Notes: generated by a model not told the origin, from the sequence alone. A stretch of 64,000 bases of DNA from Eutypella sp. D-1 (GCA_023313575.1 JAJTTP010000012.1:186001-250000), one strand, 5' to 3'. Positions 22,363 through 36,466 are shown, numbered from the stretch's first letter. A program made the numbers and translations.

Positions 22363-22905
22363 TGACGTTGGAAAGGGAAAGGGGAACGACGTCACATAAT
22401 TGTCTGCTCCACGGGACTTGGGTCTGAACAAGCGAGGTGGCGTAACGTGAGGAATTACTGCCTCGTCGAAGGTGGGATGGGAGTTAAGGTATGGCAGGCG
22501 TTCTGATGTTCGATTACATGGTGATTGCAATGGGGTGTGTGTTTACGTCGTATAAGAGGGAATATTAGAAGGAAATCAGATCGCCTATTCACAGAGCCAT
22601 AGAGTGCGATGCTTGTATTTCTCCGATTGCAATATAATACCTTTCATCTGTCAATTGTGAGACTGGTGGACCATACCATAGTACCAACCCATACTATCTT
22701 AACATCAACATAATGACCAACCAGTTAGCAATTCTAGAAGGCAAACCACAATAACTAACAGACGATAATCTATCCATATGTGTATAGGAGGAAGAAGAGC
22801 AAAGGCCTATGCAACTTCGCTCGAATCAAGCCAATCGTGGTCTAGGAATCCCAGGCGATATGGAGAAATGATAGGTTCAGTCAAATGTCTGTGTAGACTA
22901 TAAAT
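22363..22905. other. intergenic, convergent 3' ends
   Basis: Short convergent spacer between the 122-aa gene and the transhydrogenase. It is AT-rich from about 22550 and likely holds both 3' UTRs and poly(A) signals. Nothing else is visible. Confidence 0.55.
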
Positions 22906-25900
22906 TTACTGCTGTGCCCGTGACTCTAGAGCTGCTTTGATGGCTGTTGTTGCGCATTAGCTTTTACCGTCGGAAAAGAAAGGGGGTTTGGGAGGGGTGA
23001 TACTGACCATCGCAGGTAGTCTTGGCGTCTCCGAACAACATCTTGGTTCCGGGCATATAGAACATCGGATTCGGTACGTCAGCTAGAAGGTGGGAATAGC
23101 GTCAGTCAGTTCATTCGCAGAAATAATCGGAGGGGTTTATATCCTACCATAACCGCTGGCCATCCCTCTCTTCATGACGATCACCTGCTTGCTCTTCCAT
23201 GCGTGCAGTACGGGCATACCAGCGATGGGGCTATTAGGCTCAAGGGCAATCGGGTTGACAGTGTCATTCGCGCCGATAACGAGGGTAACGTCTGTGTCGC
23301 TAAAGTCATCGTTGATCTCGTCCATCTCAAGGACGATGTCATAAGGTACGCTGGCCTCGGCGAGCAGAACGTTGCACTGACCCGGCATACGACCGGCAAC
23401 GGGGTGGATGGCGAAGCGCACGTTGATTTTCTGCAAACGCAGCATATTGGTGATCTCGCTGATAGCGTACTGCGCCTTCGCTACCGCCATGCCGTATCCT
23501 ACAACGATGATCACGTTCTCTGCGTTCGCTAGCGCGTCCGCCGTCTCCTCCACGTTGATCTGCGTCACCGACCCCTCGACCTTGTAGTCAGTCGCCGCTG
23601 GCGCCGAGATGCCGCCAAACAGCACATTTGTCAACGACCGGTTCATCGCCACACACATGATGTATGAGAGGATAGAGCCCGAGACGCCGATCAGTGCGCC
23701 CACCGTGGTTAGAAGCGGATTATCCAGCATCAGGCCCTCCGCCACCAGCGCAAACCCGCTGTAGGCATTGAGCACCGTGATAACAACGGGCATATCAGCA
23801 CCGCCTATGGCTGCTGTTGTGGTGTAGCCCTTCGCGAAGGAGAGGATGGTGTTCGCGCTCAAAGCTGCAGCGGCAATCATCGGGGATCCAGGAGCCATGG
23901 TAACGAACGCTCCCATCGTTGCGGCATTGGTAGCGAGCATTCCAGAATTAATGAGGTGCTTGCCTGGAAGTTTGATAGGTTTCGACGCCATCTTTCCAGC
24001 GAGCTTCATGAACGCTACGATTGAGCCGGTGAATGTAATGCCACCGATCAGAACACCTAGGTATGCCGTGACGAGATGCAGGGTCGTAACATGATCGAGA
24101 TCAGCCATAACGCTACCAATACTCGTCAACACAGCCGCCAGACCAACGACAGAGTGAAGGGCAGCTACGGTCTGTGGTAGGCTAGTAGGCGTGATACGCT
24201 TCCCAATGATGAATCCGAGGATGCCGCCGATACTAGCAAGCCCACCAAATTGCACAAGTACCTCCGGACTGAATCCGACAGCGAGGAGGGACGCCAGAAC
24301 ACCGGAAGCAACGCCGAGAATACCAAGCAGGTTACCTCTCCGGGCGGTGGCTTGCGATGCTAGGCCTTGGATCGAGCTGATGCAGAGGATAGAGCTGACC
24401 ATATAACCGGCTTGTACCAGTCCCGCAGCGCCTGTGCTAGCTGCGGCGATAAAGCCGCCTCCAAAGATGACAGCGGGGACAGCGTAAAGCCAGGGGTACT
24501 CAGGAGGATCCGTGGGCCCTATAACAGGTTAGTGTCTGGATATCGTAGGTGTGGTAAAGGTTCTGCATTACGTTTAAACATATCTAACATCCTCTTTGTG
24601 ATGACGAAGCCTCCAGAAACGTTGACGAAAGCGAGAAGTACAGAAGCGGCACCTAGGGCTTGTGGGATGGTCTCAGGGAGATAGCCACCACCCATGACGA
24701 AGAAGCCACCGACGCCAACCATTCCTATCTCACTGGTTAGTTCATGTTACTATAAGCGCGGATTGCTGTTACCCACCAGATATCGCATTGGTGACACTCA
24801 TCAGAGGCGAGTGAAGAGCGGGCGCTACACCCCAGACGGCGCGGTAGCCGATGAGTGAAGCCAGACCAAACGTGAAAGCGTTGCTCATGAACGCAGGGCC
24901 AGTCAATTTTCCAAGAGCCAGTGCAGTACCCATTCCAGCCGTCACAGTCCCAACTTCTCGAGATGTCTTCTGGAAAGGTGTTAACTCGACGACTTTTTTC
25001 TCTTCCTTGGCAGCTGGCTTCGCCGCAGGAGCCGGCGGTGGTGCGGGGCGAGGAGCGGGGGGCAGTATTTCTCCATTACGGGTGACGATGGCGCCGCGAA
25101 CAACCTCGTCATTTATATCAATGCCAAAAGACTTCTCTTTAGGCGTCATTGACAGGAGGAATTTGACGATGTTGTTTGAGTACAGGGTTGACGATTGGGT
25201 AGGCAGCCTGGACGGTAGGTCGGTATAGCCGATGATCTTGACGTCGTTGTATGTCGCAAGCTTTCCAGCCTGCGTCTTCTCACAATTTCCGCCAGCTTCA
25301 GCAGCCAGGTCTACAATAACCGAGCCAGGCTTCATAACCTCTAGCATATCCTTGGTGATCAACTTTGGAGCCGGCTTTCCTGGTATCAGTGCAGTGGTGA
25401 TGATGATGTCGACTTCCTGGGCTTGTTCCTTGAAGAGTTTCATCTCAGCAGCAATGAACTCGGGCGACATCTCCTTGGCATAGCCTCCAGCACCGGAGCC
25501 ATCTTCCTGGATGTCAACCTCAATGAACTCCGCACCGAGTGACTGTATTTGTTCTCTGACAGCCGGGCGAGTATCGAATCCACGGACTATCGCGCCCATA
25601 CGTCGTGCAGTTGCGATAGCGCTTAGGCCAGCAACACCAGCGCCGATTACTAAAACCTTGCAGGGTGGGATTTTGCCAGCCGCGGTGACCTGGCCGGTTA
25701 AGAAGCGGCCGAAGTTATTCGAAGCCTCGAGTACCGCCTTGTAACCAGCAATGTTTGCCATTGAGCTGAGCGCATCAAAAACTTGAGCCCGAGAAATGCG
25801 AGGGATCATATCCATGGCGAAGGAAGTAACCTTGCGAGCAGCGAGTCGCTCGACGAGGTCCTTGTTTTGCGCTGGCTGTAGCATGGAGATGATAGTCGAG

Positions 25901-26528
25901 CCCTCCTTGAGCCGATCAATTTCCGTAACATTCGGGCCTCTAACCTTCAGGACGATGTCGGCAGCCGACCAGACGCCGCCGGCATCGATAAGCGTAGCGC
26001 CCGCCTTCTCGTAGGCCTCATCGAGAAAGTCGGCCTCAAGCCCCGCACCACGCTCGACGATGACCTTTTTGAAGCCTTTCTTTTTCAGAAGAGCGACATT
26101 TTGGGGTGAGATAGCCACACGTCGTTCATTTGCGAATGTTTCACGCGGAATGCCGACCACAAGCTCCGAGTAGGGCGTGGAAGGCGGTTCAACAGCTGTC
26201 GAATATGCTTGTCTCGGGAGAGAAATGGGTGTATCATCGCGCCGACTCCCCGTGCTCTTATTGGGAAGGGCGGGAAGCACAACTGGCTTCTTGACATGAG
26301 AGGTGTGCCACCTCTGCTGAACGATGACGCTTGCCCGGCATGCTTGTGGCGCCGAGTCTACAAGTATTGCTTAGTAACTATTTGAGAAGTTATAGGCATG
26401 TGAGACGACGAACCGAAGAGGCGCGCTGCGGCCTGACGCGCGTGGCGCTTCACTATACCAGAGGATGCATTGTTACCGAATAGCGACTGTGCTGGCGCGT
26501 AAGAGACAGACAGTGGTCGTAAAATCAT
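22906..26528 (-). CDS. mitochondrial NAD(P) transhydrogenase, fused alpha-beta
   Basis: Proton-translocating nicotinamide nucleotide transhydrogenase: reduces NADP+ with NADH, using the proton gradient across the inner mitochondrial membrane. Six exons (26528-26414, 26357-24777, 24724-24572, 24518-23148, 23082-23008, 22943-22906) give 1110 residues. Residues 1 to about 60 are an Arg-rich targeting region ([18 protein letters not shown]). Domain I follows, with [17 protein letters not shown] and the NAD site GAGVAGL (277-283). The membrane domain spans roughly 480-890. Domain III contains [11 protein letters not shown] near 956, [19 protein letters not shown] and [11 protein letters not shown]. 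The short introns (52-65 nt) include one with a TACTAAG branch point. The upstream GTG-started extension was rejected in favour of ATG 26528. Orthologues are present in many moulds but absent from baker's yeast. Confidence 0.95.
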
Positions 26529-29500
26529 ATTTCCGGAATGCCCTCCACCACCAAGGGAGAGGCATGCCGTCGCTCGCACTCACGCGATATCTCCGCAGGT
26601 TTTTGGAAAGGTGAGCAATCAATTACTCTTCACATAATTCCAATGTAATGAGTGAAAGCAGTAAAGGGAGAAATAATGTCGCAGGAAAGCATCTGTCATC
26701 CCTTGGGAGCTCCTCACGCGAAACAACAACAGTCCAAAGGGGCCCAAGAGAGAGGAATACAGTTGGAAACCAGACCAGTTAGTGGGGGAATCGAGAAGAG
26801 AAGGTAGATACGCGGCAGGCCGGGAATGTAAAAAGGGGTGGGGAGGGATGGTAGTGACCTGATACAACCCCGCCTTAACCTATCCCCTTTATTATGTGGC
26901 CTGATCCAAAGTAGGCATTTGACTTCACAAATACTAGACTAATAACAATGTCCTGACAAATAAGACACGGACGAAACAAGAACTAACCGACCTTCGGGGA
27001 TTTTCTCAACCCGATTAAGGCAACCCGGTCAATCCGATCACTGTCGAACTCGGCAATACGTGTGAGCGTTTTGCCTGATTTTCGACCGTAGCAGGTCGCA
27101 CCGCTGTACTATCAGCCGTCTCGTGATACCTACCACAACTTGCACACCTTCCAAAGTTGTGCTATTAACCAGCTGGCCAGCCAATGGATATACTGCACTG
27201 ACAGCGTGGAGAAGTTCTCGGCAAGTGGGCCACTAAGTAGTTGAGCGGCGTCATATCCCTACCGAGAAACGCGGGGAAGTGGGAATGCGGGCACCAATCG
27301 TCGGCTATTATAGAATCATGTATTCCCTGGCAAGCCTGGGCATTGCTGTGGACTGCTGGGACCTCGGGATACATCACATTTAACTTGTTTTGTACCTGAT
27401 AGGCATGGGTAGGCGTATCAATATGTGTTCGCGGGCTAATAACGAATAAGTTAAAGAGAGTCGGTCTGGATCGGATCCGTCCATTCTTCGCAGCAGTTGA
27501 TTTATTAGCATATGATACCAAGAGATAAGGCGTTCGACGCTTTAAAAAGCACGATAGCAGTCTTCGAGTAGTAATCAAATATATTTCCATATCGGATGTA
27601 TTTTTCCGATGTTGGTATTGGTCCATGTGTGTGCCCTCAAGGTGTTACGCCCCTCGGTACATATATTGGCCGACATTGCGCATGCGGGCAGTGTTAAAAC
27701 GTAGGGCGGGTGTGATGTCGGCTATGAGCGTGACTGGTAGGCCAAGTGTCGTTTTGGCGCCTGATTAGCCGCGATGAGTTCGCTTTAGATCTTACTAGTG
27801 ATCTGATCGCGTGGTTGATGATCTTAGGCCTTACGACGTGGCTTTGTCTCGAGTTTACATAGCCAATAAACGACCACCGACTGCATCAACTGTACAGCTA
27901 CCAACTAAATTGAATAAATACTCAGGTGTAATTACGCCATTGGGAAGATTCTACTTGGTCCGCCTACCTCCTATGATCACGAGACATACACCGAAGAACC
28001 AGACAAGCCAGTGAAGGGGAAGGTATTGCCTGTGTGCAAAGTTTATTGACTTTAAGTTTAGCTTTCTCCCCTATGGGTGTTGGATACTTAGGTCTGAGAA
28101 TTGAAGGGTGAGAAGCAAGCTAAATTACTAGGACGCGCCCTGTCCGCGTTTATAGCAGTCGAAAACTGCTATATCTACTTCGTAGACCTGGTTGTGGATA
28201 TTGATTCGCCTTCCGCTGCTAGCCAATCATATCTGTATGGTAAAATACTTAAGGCGTTGTCGCAATTTGCTAAAAAGCGAATGGTGAGACCTGAAGCCTG
28301 TGGTGTAGCGATTGAGATTCCGTTCAATGAGTAAATTACCCAGTCGACCCTGCCTACCATCCACTTCATAGGGTTCCGAATGTATTCGAACAGCCTAAAG
28401 CGGCACGGCTAGTCCAGATAGTTGTTGCTAATTACGTTTTTAAAGGCAGCCCGAAATCATAAGAGCTACGTGATCTTGCATGTTTTGTTGGCACTAGCTA
28501 ACACGCTACTCAACATACTCAAGTTCCCCGCGGCAACGTTTAGTTAAATTATATTGACTGGCTTACAACCGTTGCTAATGATAAAGCACAATTGTCCCGC
28601 TTTACTAAATCCCTAAGTAGTTCAATGCATCGACTGGGATCCTATAGTATGGTCGGTCTGGTCGGTGTCTTGAGCCGTGGGTAGAAATGGAGATGTTAAG
28701 GACACGTACATACATAGATGGTACGCGACCCGGTTTCTTGGTACGAATTACTATGTATGTGGAAAATCCCCTATTAGCGCTGGCTTGGGATACGTAACTT
28801 GTTGGCCTTGCTGTGCTTTATTTACAAGCAATACGCATTTGATAGGGTTGACCCCTGAACACCCCGGTTTCACGAATCCCCGCGGGGATTGGAAGAAACG
28901 ACGACCAGCTTTGATTGTAACACCCCGGCTGATCGGGTTATATTAGTGGTGAGACAAAGATAGGGATAGTAAACTATTAAAGAACATTGAGACACTTGGC
29001 TGCTTGGGCCGTCAAGAAGGCGAGGGAAACGAAAACGAGCCCCATCCATAGGTCTGCAACGGCTGATCGGCTTTTTTCTTCTGACTGATAACGGCTGACC
29101 CACCGATATGCCGAAATGAGCGCTGATTCTGTGACGATCTCAAGGTAAGCGTCAGAGAGACAAACGAACGGACTACACGGTGTTCTGGCCAGGCTGACAG
29201 GCTCGTAGGTGAATAGACCAGTTCGCCTTGTTATATTAGCTGGGCAGTTGCACTAACTCCTTAAGTAATAATGAAGTTGTTTCGGGTGGATGGGATGATC
29301 ACTTTGTCAGCGAGATGTAAGCCAATTTCCTATCATTGGAAGAAAAGAAAATTACTCGCCCCATATCAATCAACACGAGCTAGGTGTTTCTTGAACTTTG
29401 AAGCATTTACCAAAAAAAGCTGTCTCTCATCGTCCCCGCGGTACGATCCGCTCCACAACGCAGCGTTTTGTTTAACATAACACTATGTCGTCGCGCTATA

Positions 29501-31108
29501 CGAAGTTAACCATTCGACTACCCAAGTGTAGCAAGATGGCCAAGGATCCGGCTATCAGTGTGAATGTAGCACGGACTAGGAGATCTCTTTGGGGTATGGT
29601 CGCTGGCCCGTTGACTGATCCTGGCATAGTGGAGCTCGGGAGCTAATCCGATAGAAGGAGGTTGTTCAAGGACCCTGGCTCCGGGACATTCCCGTAGTAC
29701 CACTACAGTGTTTATACCTGAAATGGTGGCGTTTTCTTCAAGATTGACCGGCATTGAGGGATTTCTGGGATGAACGAGTTGAAGAACTTGTTTAGCTCGA
29801 TTCGGCGTTAGAAAGGTTATCTGTGTGTTGATCAGCGGGGGTTTACATTGCACCGGTGAGCCTAGCAATATCTCAAAAAGGACTGTGCGTTGGAACCAGT
29901 CTACCAGTTTACTGATGCCTAGACAATCATGAAGGACACCAGTAACAGAAATAGCCCAGAACTGGGACATGAAAAAGCCAGCAACTTGGAAACATATACT
30001 TGCACGAGTGGGCGCTGATATTAACACCAACTTAAACACACCAACCTACGTCTAGCGATCATGTGCTAATTGGTCTAAAATTGATCAAACTAACTCTATC
30101 GCTATGAAACATGGATATCCTGGTTTACATACTGTATATTGGCCCATTGTCGGGGCCCCATTGTCACCTGTTGCGAACAAGTTAGACATTCCACCGCGCA
30201 GTTTTGCAACAGGGAATTGACGGCCCAGGCCAATAGTCAGAGCAAGGCTGGCGAGTTACGTACTAGTTTATTCAAATAACCGCATAATGACTGCGCGTAG
30301 AGAAATAGACCCATACACTCCTGGCAGGCTATGAAAGCAGGCATTGAATTACATTTCTATGTGCCCGATACTTTCAGACTACATAGAAGCACATACATAG
30401 ATATGGCATACTTTGTTTGCTGTATTCTAGATGGCAAAACTAGCATGCAGAATGATGAATCCTAAAAGGTTCCTCATCGTATAGTGTAGTGCCAAGATCC
30501 CAACTATGAGAAGTGGGTTCCATGGAAGAGGATTTGCCAAGCATTCTATGACCCTACATACCATAAGACATAGAGTGTTACATGACAATATGTGAAGCAT
30601 GTCTGACCTTGAGGCTGCTACCGAATCAATGGCTGAAAAAACTGGCATGCGCTCTCGCTAAGGTTTGGCTCCCCACAGCGCGGAGATTTACCGTGCATAC
30701 CCGTCGAGTATGTGAAAGATCCAGACTCTGCTTGGGCCGGATCAGATGTGACTACGCATCTCCAGAACCGAGGAACCCAGGTAATCCTTGCAAGGGCCTA
30801 TAAAGAACGACTGCACCTTATCTATCACTATTATTCGTGCAGGGAAAAAAATTTAGAGCTGATTCGTCATTGGCAACATCGCGACAGAATTAGGCTGTCA
30901 ATGAGATGGAACCATAGATGATAAATCTCGTTCAATATTCGAATTAGAAGATGGGCTAGCGCTGGCCCGCTATCTGGGGTGATAATTACAATAAAACAAG
31001 GTCGCCATAAAACGAAGAGTTTTTGGTAACCTAAAAAGGCTTGCAAATGGTTAAGTGCAGAGTCGTACAAGTCGTGAAGATGAAGGATGGGCGGGATAGT
31101 GCAGCCCA
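26529..31108. other. gene-poor region, 4.6 kb
   Basis: No gene I can support. TGTTACGCCCC (27643) and TGTAACACCCCGG (28916) resemble the 5' ends of fungal LTRs, but matching 3' ends, target duplications and internal domains are not visible. The 28000-28640 part is TA-rich. Two longish minus ORFs (27165-27626, 153 aa; 29518-30039, 173 aa) have no motifs. Decayed mobile-element sequence is a reasonable but unproven reading. Confidence 0.45.
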
Positions 31109-32155
31109 TTAGGCCACCTCCACGACCTCCTCCGTAGTGGTGACCGTCACCGTCACCGAGGCGTTGATATTTGCGATATCGCTCCATCCTTCGTGATCCC
31201 GTACCCAAGAAATGTCGATCTCCCCAGTGCACAAAATAATCATCTTCGGCTTGCTGCCATCTTCTGGGTAGACCAACTCCACGGATACAGGTGTGACAAG
31301 ATTCTCCAAGACGTTCCTCACTTCGCCGGCCCCGGTCACCGGGTCGATGTCTATCCTCCGCAGGTGGCCATTAACGTAATTTGCGCTGTAACCGACATTG
31401 GGATCATTCGTGAAAACTAATGCGTCGGAGTGGGGTATCTCGTCCGTAATAACCTTCACATCGCCTGTTGCGTGGATGTCCCAGCCGTCATCTGGCTCCT
31501 CATCGTCGTCGGTCCTCCTGCCGTATGAGACAGGAAAGCGGCACAGGGTACCCCTGCTTTCATTTGCGAAATAAGCCCATTCGCCGATGAGATAGATTCC
31601 GTTTATGCCATAGAAATCTTCCTGTTCTGTAGATTCATCTGCGATAGCAGCACCCATCTCGTCGTCCTCGATGAGCTTGTCGCACCGGCCGTCCTGGACA
31701 TCAATGCGAAAGATACATGCCAAACCGGAGTCGGGCACCAGCAGTGTCCGTTCCGTTGCAGACCAGCAACTGGCAGGAAACCCGGCCCCCTTCATCTCTG
31801 TTATCAAAGTGACCTTCGGTGGCTCGTCATCGTTTGAGCTGAGGGCTATCCGCCAAATCAAGGGCTTGGAAAACTCGAATTTTGCTACGTCCAACGTTCC
31901 AGAGACGACGGCGTACTCATCGTGGCAGCCCTTTAGGGGACATATTTGGACTAAGCCGCCAGTGTCGGGAAATGTGTAGATCAATTGTGGTGGTGCTTCT
32001 GGGTTCTTTGGGTCGAATTGGTAAAGCTCGGGTAGGTCTAGACGCGAAGCCAAAACTCGGCCGTCTGGTCGTAGTGCTGTGCCTTGGAAACTCGAATCCG
32101 TTGGCAGCTCACTGAGGAGGATGACCTCCCCAATAGACTCGTCCTCGATCATCAT
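31109..32155 (-). CDS. SMP-30/gluconolactonase-like beta-propeller protein
   Basis: Single-exon, 348-residue protein with the repeating pattern of a six-bladed propeller of the SMP-30/gluconolactonase/LRE type. Visible blade-like elements are GTALRPDGRVLASRLDLPEL, SCWSATERTLLVPDSGLACI, YGINGIYLIGEWAYFANESR and SDALVFTNDPNVGYSANYVN. The last three sit where the family places metal or substrate loops. There is no signal peptide, so it is probably cytosolic. The end is a Val/Thr/Glu-rich tail. Length fits the family (about 300-350). Relatives are often found near fungal metabolite clusters, but this copy stands alone in gene-poor DNA. Third codon positions are less GC-rich than in the housekeeping genes. 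Substrate is unknown. Confidence 0.75.
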   Translation of the reverse strand: MMIEDESIGEVILLSELPTDSSFQGTALRPDGRVLASRLDLPELYQFDPKNPEAPPQLIYTFPDTGGLVQICPLKGCHDEYAVVSGTLDVAKFEFSKPLIWRIALSSNDDEPPKVTLITEMKGAGFPASCWSATERTLLVPDSGLACIFRIDVQDGRCDKLIEDDEMGAAIADESTEQEDFYGINGIYLIGEWAYFANESRGTLCRFPVSYGRRTDDDEEPDDGWDIHATGDVKVITDEIPHSDALVFTNDPNVGYSANYVNGHLRRIDIDPVTGAGEVRNVLENLVTPVSVELVYPEDGSKPKMIILCTGEIDISWVRDHEGWSDIANINASVTVTVTTTEEVVEVA

Positions 32156-35100
32156 ATTGAAAGAATTTGTAAATGTGGATTTGCGGGGAGCGCAAGTATG
32201 TTGTCTATTTTATCGTAGTCAAGAGGCTCTGAAAATGACAAGACTATGCTGTAATGCTTATATGCTAAATGCTGAGTGGAAGTTGGGTATCTTGAATAAG
32301 GAGATAAAAGATGAGATATTAGTAAGGGTCAAAACGGCGCGGTTTTTCTGGGACGGCTTCCATTGCTCTTTTATCTTGCAGGATGGCTTGGATGTGGTGC
32401 AACCAAGCCCAACGCATCCAGACGACACACCTGACAGGGGCCCCGGGAGCCCGGTTGACGAGCTAATCAACAAGCCCCTGACGACTCCTCATCAATGGCT
32501 GCATTATCCACTGGCTCCCCACTAACTCCCCACTGAATCTCCCCACTTGGTTTCTGCACGATACGCAGTTGGTGCCCGTTTCCGCAAATGTGCTCGGTAA
32601 CCATTTGTGCAAGGAGTAAGCAGGGTCCTGAGGAGGAAACGAAGTTTCAGTGAGGGACAATGTAGATTAAAAAAAAAACCGTGCGATAGCAAATCAAAAG
32701 AAGACTATAGGTACGGCTATATCAAATTTTATTTAGTAAATAGTGAGATTGCCCCTCTTGGTGTCCTTACGTTCATTTGGTATTTGTGTTGTACGCCATT
32801 TGGAGATCATGTGAGTTCCTATCGAATAATAGAATTCTCTTTATACTAGTTTCCACATCAAACATTAAATTCATGTGCGTACGTGGTGATGCAAAGGTAC
32901 TACGAGTAAAGACCCAGCAAGCTATGTATAGTCTTTCTCGTACGCGGAAAAGTCTGGTCCTAAAACAGAAATGGATAGGGCTGGTACTCCGTAGCTCACG
33001 AGTGCAAGGCAACAGTAACAATCATCTAACTACAACATAGTGGTCCAATATTAGAGCGAGAAGGCCCAACCTTCCGTGCTACCGAGCGACGTCGGCGTCC
33101 CAAGACACTGGACCATGATTTTCATAGGTTGAGCTTGGGGAACTTGGCGTCCGTGTTCCATCGGGTGGAGAGTGGGTTGGACAGCAATTTACCTTGCAAA
33201 TCCTTACTAGGCCCTCGAGCGTATCATCCACACGGGAACACACATGTACACGTACATATGTGGCGCGCTCAGATGTATATCACTACGTACATATATGACA
33301 GTCTTAGCTTCTGCGGCCCGTTTCGTTAAGGCGCGGGCGCGGCGACCCAGAGGTGTGGGAGGGCGTCGCAGGCTGGTTTGTGTACAGCCCTAAGGCGGGA
33401 CCTAGACCGTCGCGACCGTGTCGTTTTCTGGCACAATTACTAAGAGAATTTCAGAAGAAATCATGATCACCAACACTCCGTATACTGTAGTAGATCCCAG
33501 TCCCAAAGAAGAAGCGGTGACCATAGTTTAAATGACTTCCCCGAGAGGTACGGGCCTGGTCCGCCAAGCGTAAGTCCGCCGGGGATCTTCAGTAGCGACT
33601 AATGTCGTATTCGACCGGGCCGTTCATCAAGTAGAACTGACTTTTGCTCTATATAGCATGGTAAATGGAAGTATTCCCAAACTTCACGATGTTGTTCCCC
33701 CAATAGGTCTAATGGCTTACTTTTACATTGCACTTAAGGGATCAGCCGACTACCGGAAAATTCCAGGAAACGTTGTTAATAATATGTGATGCCTGGCAAT
33801 ATCACCGCTTTGGAGCTCAGTTAAGGTTGGCTGTACATACTCGTCACGGTCCATATATGCGAGACACTATAGCAATCAATGTCGCCTAGATAGATGTACA
33901 TACATCAAGATGTAAGCTAATCTATCAACTCACATGCCAGTTTTCCAAGCCTCCGGGGTCTATGACCACTTGGATGCTCATCCGCTATCCGCGGCCATGG
34001 TATTCCAGACCCTTGGGCTCACATCCTGGTTGTCGGGAACGGGGTAACGAACATCATCTACAGAGAAGTCTCCACTGCTACTCCAGAAAGAGCTGCTGAA
34101 CAGGATCATCCAGGCTCTCTGGGACTCGCGCTTCCATGACGGGCAGGCTACAGACTCCTGATTTGCGGATAATTTGCCCATAGGGCCATAATAGTTAGTT
34201 AATTTGCCCAGATTATATATTTCCATTGTTTAGTACATGTCACAGTATCTAGAGGGCAAATGAAGCAGTGCTCGAGCACAAGTGTGTAGCCTGCGGGAGG
34301 TCGGGAACTCCAAGGCTTCCGCGGCCCTGGTTTCACACTCGCGTTCATACATGACATATTACCGACGTACTGAATTCCTTTCGTCACACGATGGCATCAT
34401 GCAGATCCCACCCGAAGATCTGGGGGCCCCCAAATTGTGTCTTAGTTTCATCCGCGGATACGCCTCCGCTGACGGCACGAGTCACGATACAAGTTGATCC
34501 GCGGCCACCAAAATGACGACGTAAACTATCGATTCTATCACATTCAATCTAAGATTCTTAGCCCAATAACCCCCACGACATATCATTCCCATGCTCCTCT
34601 AGTCCCAAATCTCACTTCACCAGATGCCGTTTAGGAGAAAGGCGGGGCTTGGCATCATTTCCGAACATTCATGATCATCTCCCGAGTTAAGGTCCCGGGA
34701 GCAGACTAGACTGGTATGGGAGTCGCTAGGCTCTGTGTGTGCTGGTATTTATGAATAAAACTCTCCTAGTCTCTTTGGGAGGGAGGGATAGCTCGCGTTA
34801 ATCCTGCGTGGGCATATCGCGCCTATATCTCCAACCCCCAATGCTAACCGCGGAAATCTTTTAACCTGCCAGTAGTTACCCCAGGCGTGGGGCATCAGTC
34901 ATGGGGCTGAAAGCTCACCGACATCGTCTTCCACTGCTAAGGATGGGGGGGCGGCCCTATACCCAGGGGACAATCCGACGCTCAATCCCAGTGATCGTCT
35001 TCAGGCAGTCGTCAAGGCCGGGCGCCACGAGGTTCAATATTCTTGAAATCATCAAGTTGTAGCAGTAGCCTCAGCAATTACCACATATTTTGATTACTTC

Positions 35101-36466
35101 TATAAGATACGCTCGATATAGATGGGGCTCTTAGACTAGCGTCGCGAGCTTGCTTACAATTCCATGCAAAGAAAACTGGAAGTGCCCGGCAATTGATGGG
35201 TCGATAGACGAATAAGAGGGGTGCTATAGACACATGGTATATAATCCGTAGTTTCCAATAGATCGACGCACCATCCCAGGCCAGCCGCACGCTTTTGAAA
35301 ATCTTGATACGACATATATCCCGCATGGGCTGACTAGGCTGTTGCCGTCAAGGCTCCACGACATTGGCGCACTATGGAACGTGGCCGGCTCCATCAAACT
35401 TGATGTGAGTCCCACTTGCGTGTACAGTAGTCCAACTCGTGGCACGACCCGGTTCTTCACTTCGAAAAGCGTGTCTAGAATGTGGGTTGTGGGGGCATTG
35501 GTGGAGTCCGAGGTCATAGAAGCCTTTTGCTATAACTATGGAAGGTTGTCGATGCAAGTATGACGACTCGGATTCTGGCCCCAACAAAGAAAGCGTCTAG
35601 AAGTTGGAATACATGGTCTGATATCGCTAGATCGCCTCACTCCCCCATCATCCGGCTTTCCTAAACAGGAACCTTGCTGCCAGCGTAAAGAACCCACCAA
35701 CCCGACTTTGATCAAGTCTCTCGCTATCCGAACTTGGGTACAAGAGGACATGCTTGACTTAACGGACAATACCAATCGCAGTGAATGCACTGTTTTCTGA
35801 TTGACAGATGACTGGACTTGGTAGGACTCGGCGTGCCTATAGTCCTGTGTGTTTCTATCGGATAGACTGGGGAAATGATTAAATGGCTCCCTTTTGGGAT
35901 GCCTATCTGAATTGTTTTGTTTGCCTGGGGTGACTGTAGGATCTGTGGGATGAAGCTACGGGATGGACCGAAGCAGGAGAACACGAAGGAGCTCACAGTC
36001 AGTAACGTGGCGGTCGAACCCAGGAGCCTTGTCTTCCACGTTGTGGAACCAGTACCGATGAATCTCAATAATAGAGAGATGGGGCAATCATGATCATCGC
36101 TTTACCGTAGACATGTGCTTGACGGATGTTATAATCATTCCGACGGACAAGTTGAACTCGAGAAGGCCAAAAAGGAACCCCTTTTATTTCTCACGGACTG
36201 TGACTTTGACTGGCCACGACAGGGCCGCTGGGGCTATGCGTCCCGACCACCTTCTCCATGATGATTCAGCGGTTTTACTTCCAGACACTGACAAGCCTAG
36301 AGGACACGCCTCCGCTAGCATATAATACTTTCTTACGAGTCACGAATACAATAGATTATGTGGCTTGGATATAGTAGATATAGCATCCGGCCCTGGATAG
36401 CCATCACAGGGGTGCATGGACCATATCCCCTGATCATTAGCCAGTGACATCTACGACTCCTCTCGC

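Noticed and set aside
29483..29500. TATACGAAGTTA resembling one arm of loxP
   Set aside because: Only one arm with 12 of 13 bases; no spacer or second arm. Chance match in a fungal genome.
29518..30039. 173-codon minus-strand ORF in the gene-poor zone
   Set aside because: Longest frame in that region, but it has no recognisable motif and no leader, and a run of this length is only mildly unexpected in 4.6 kb read in six frames.
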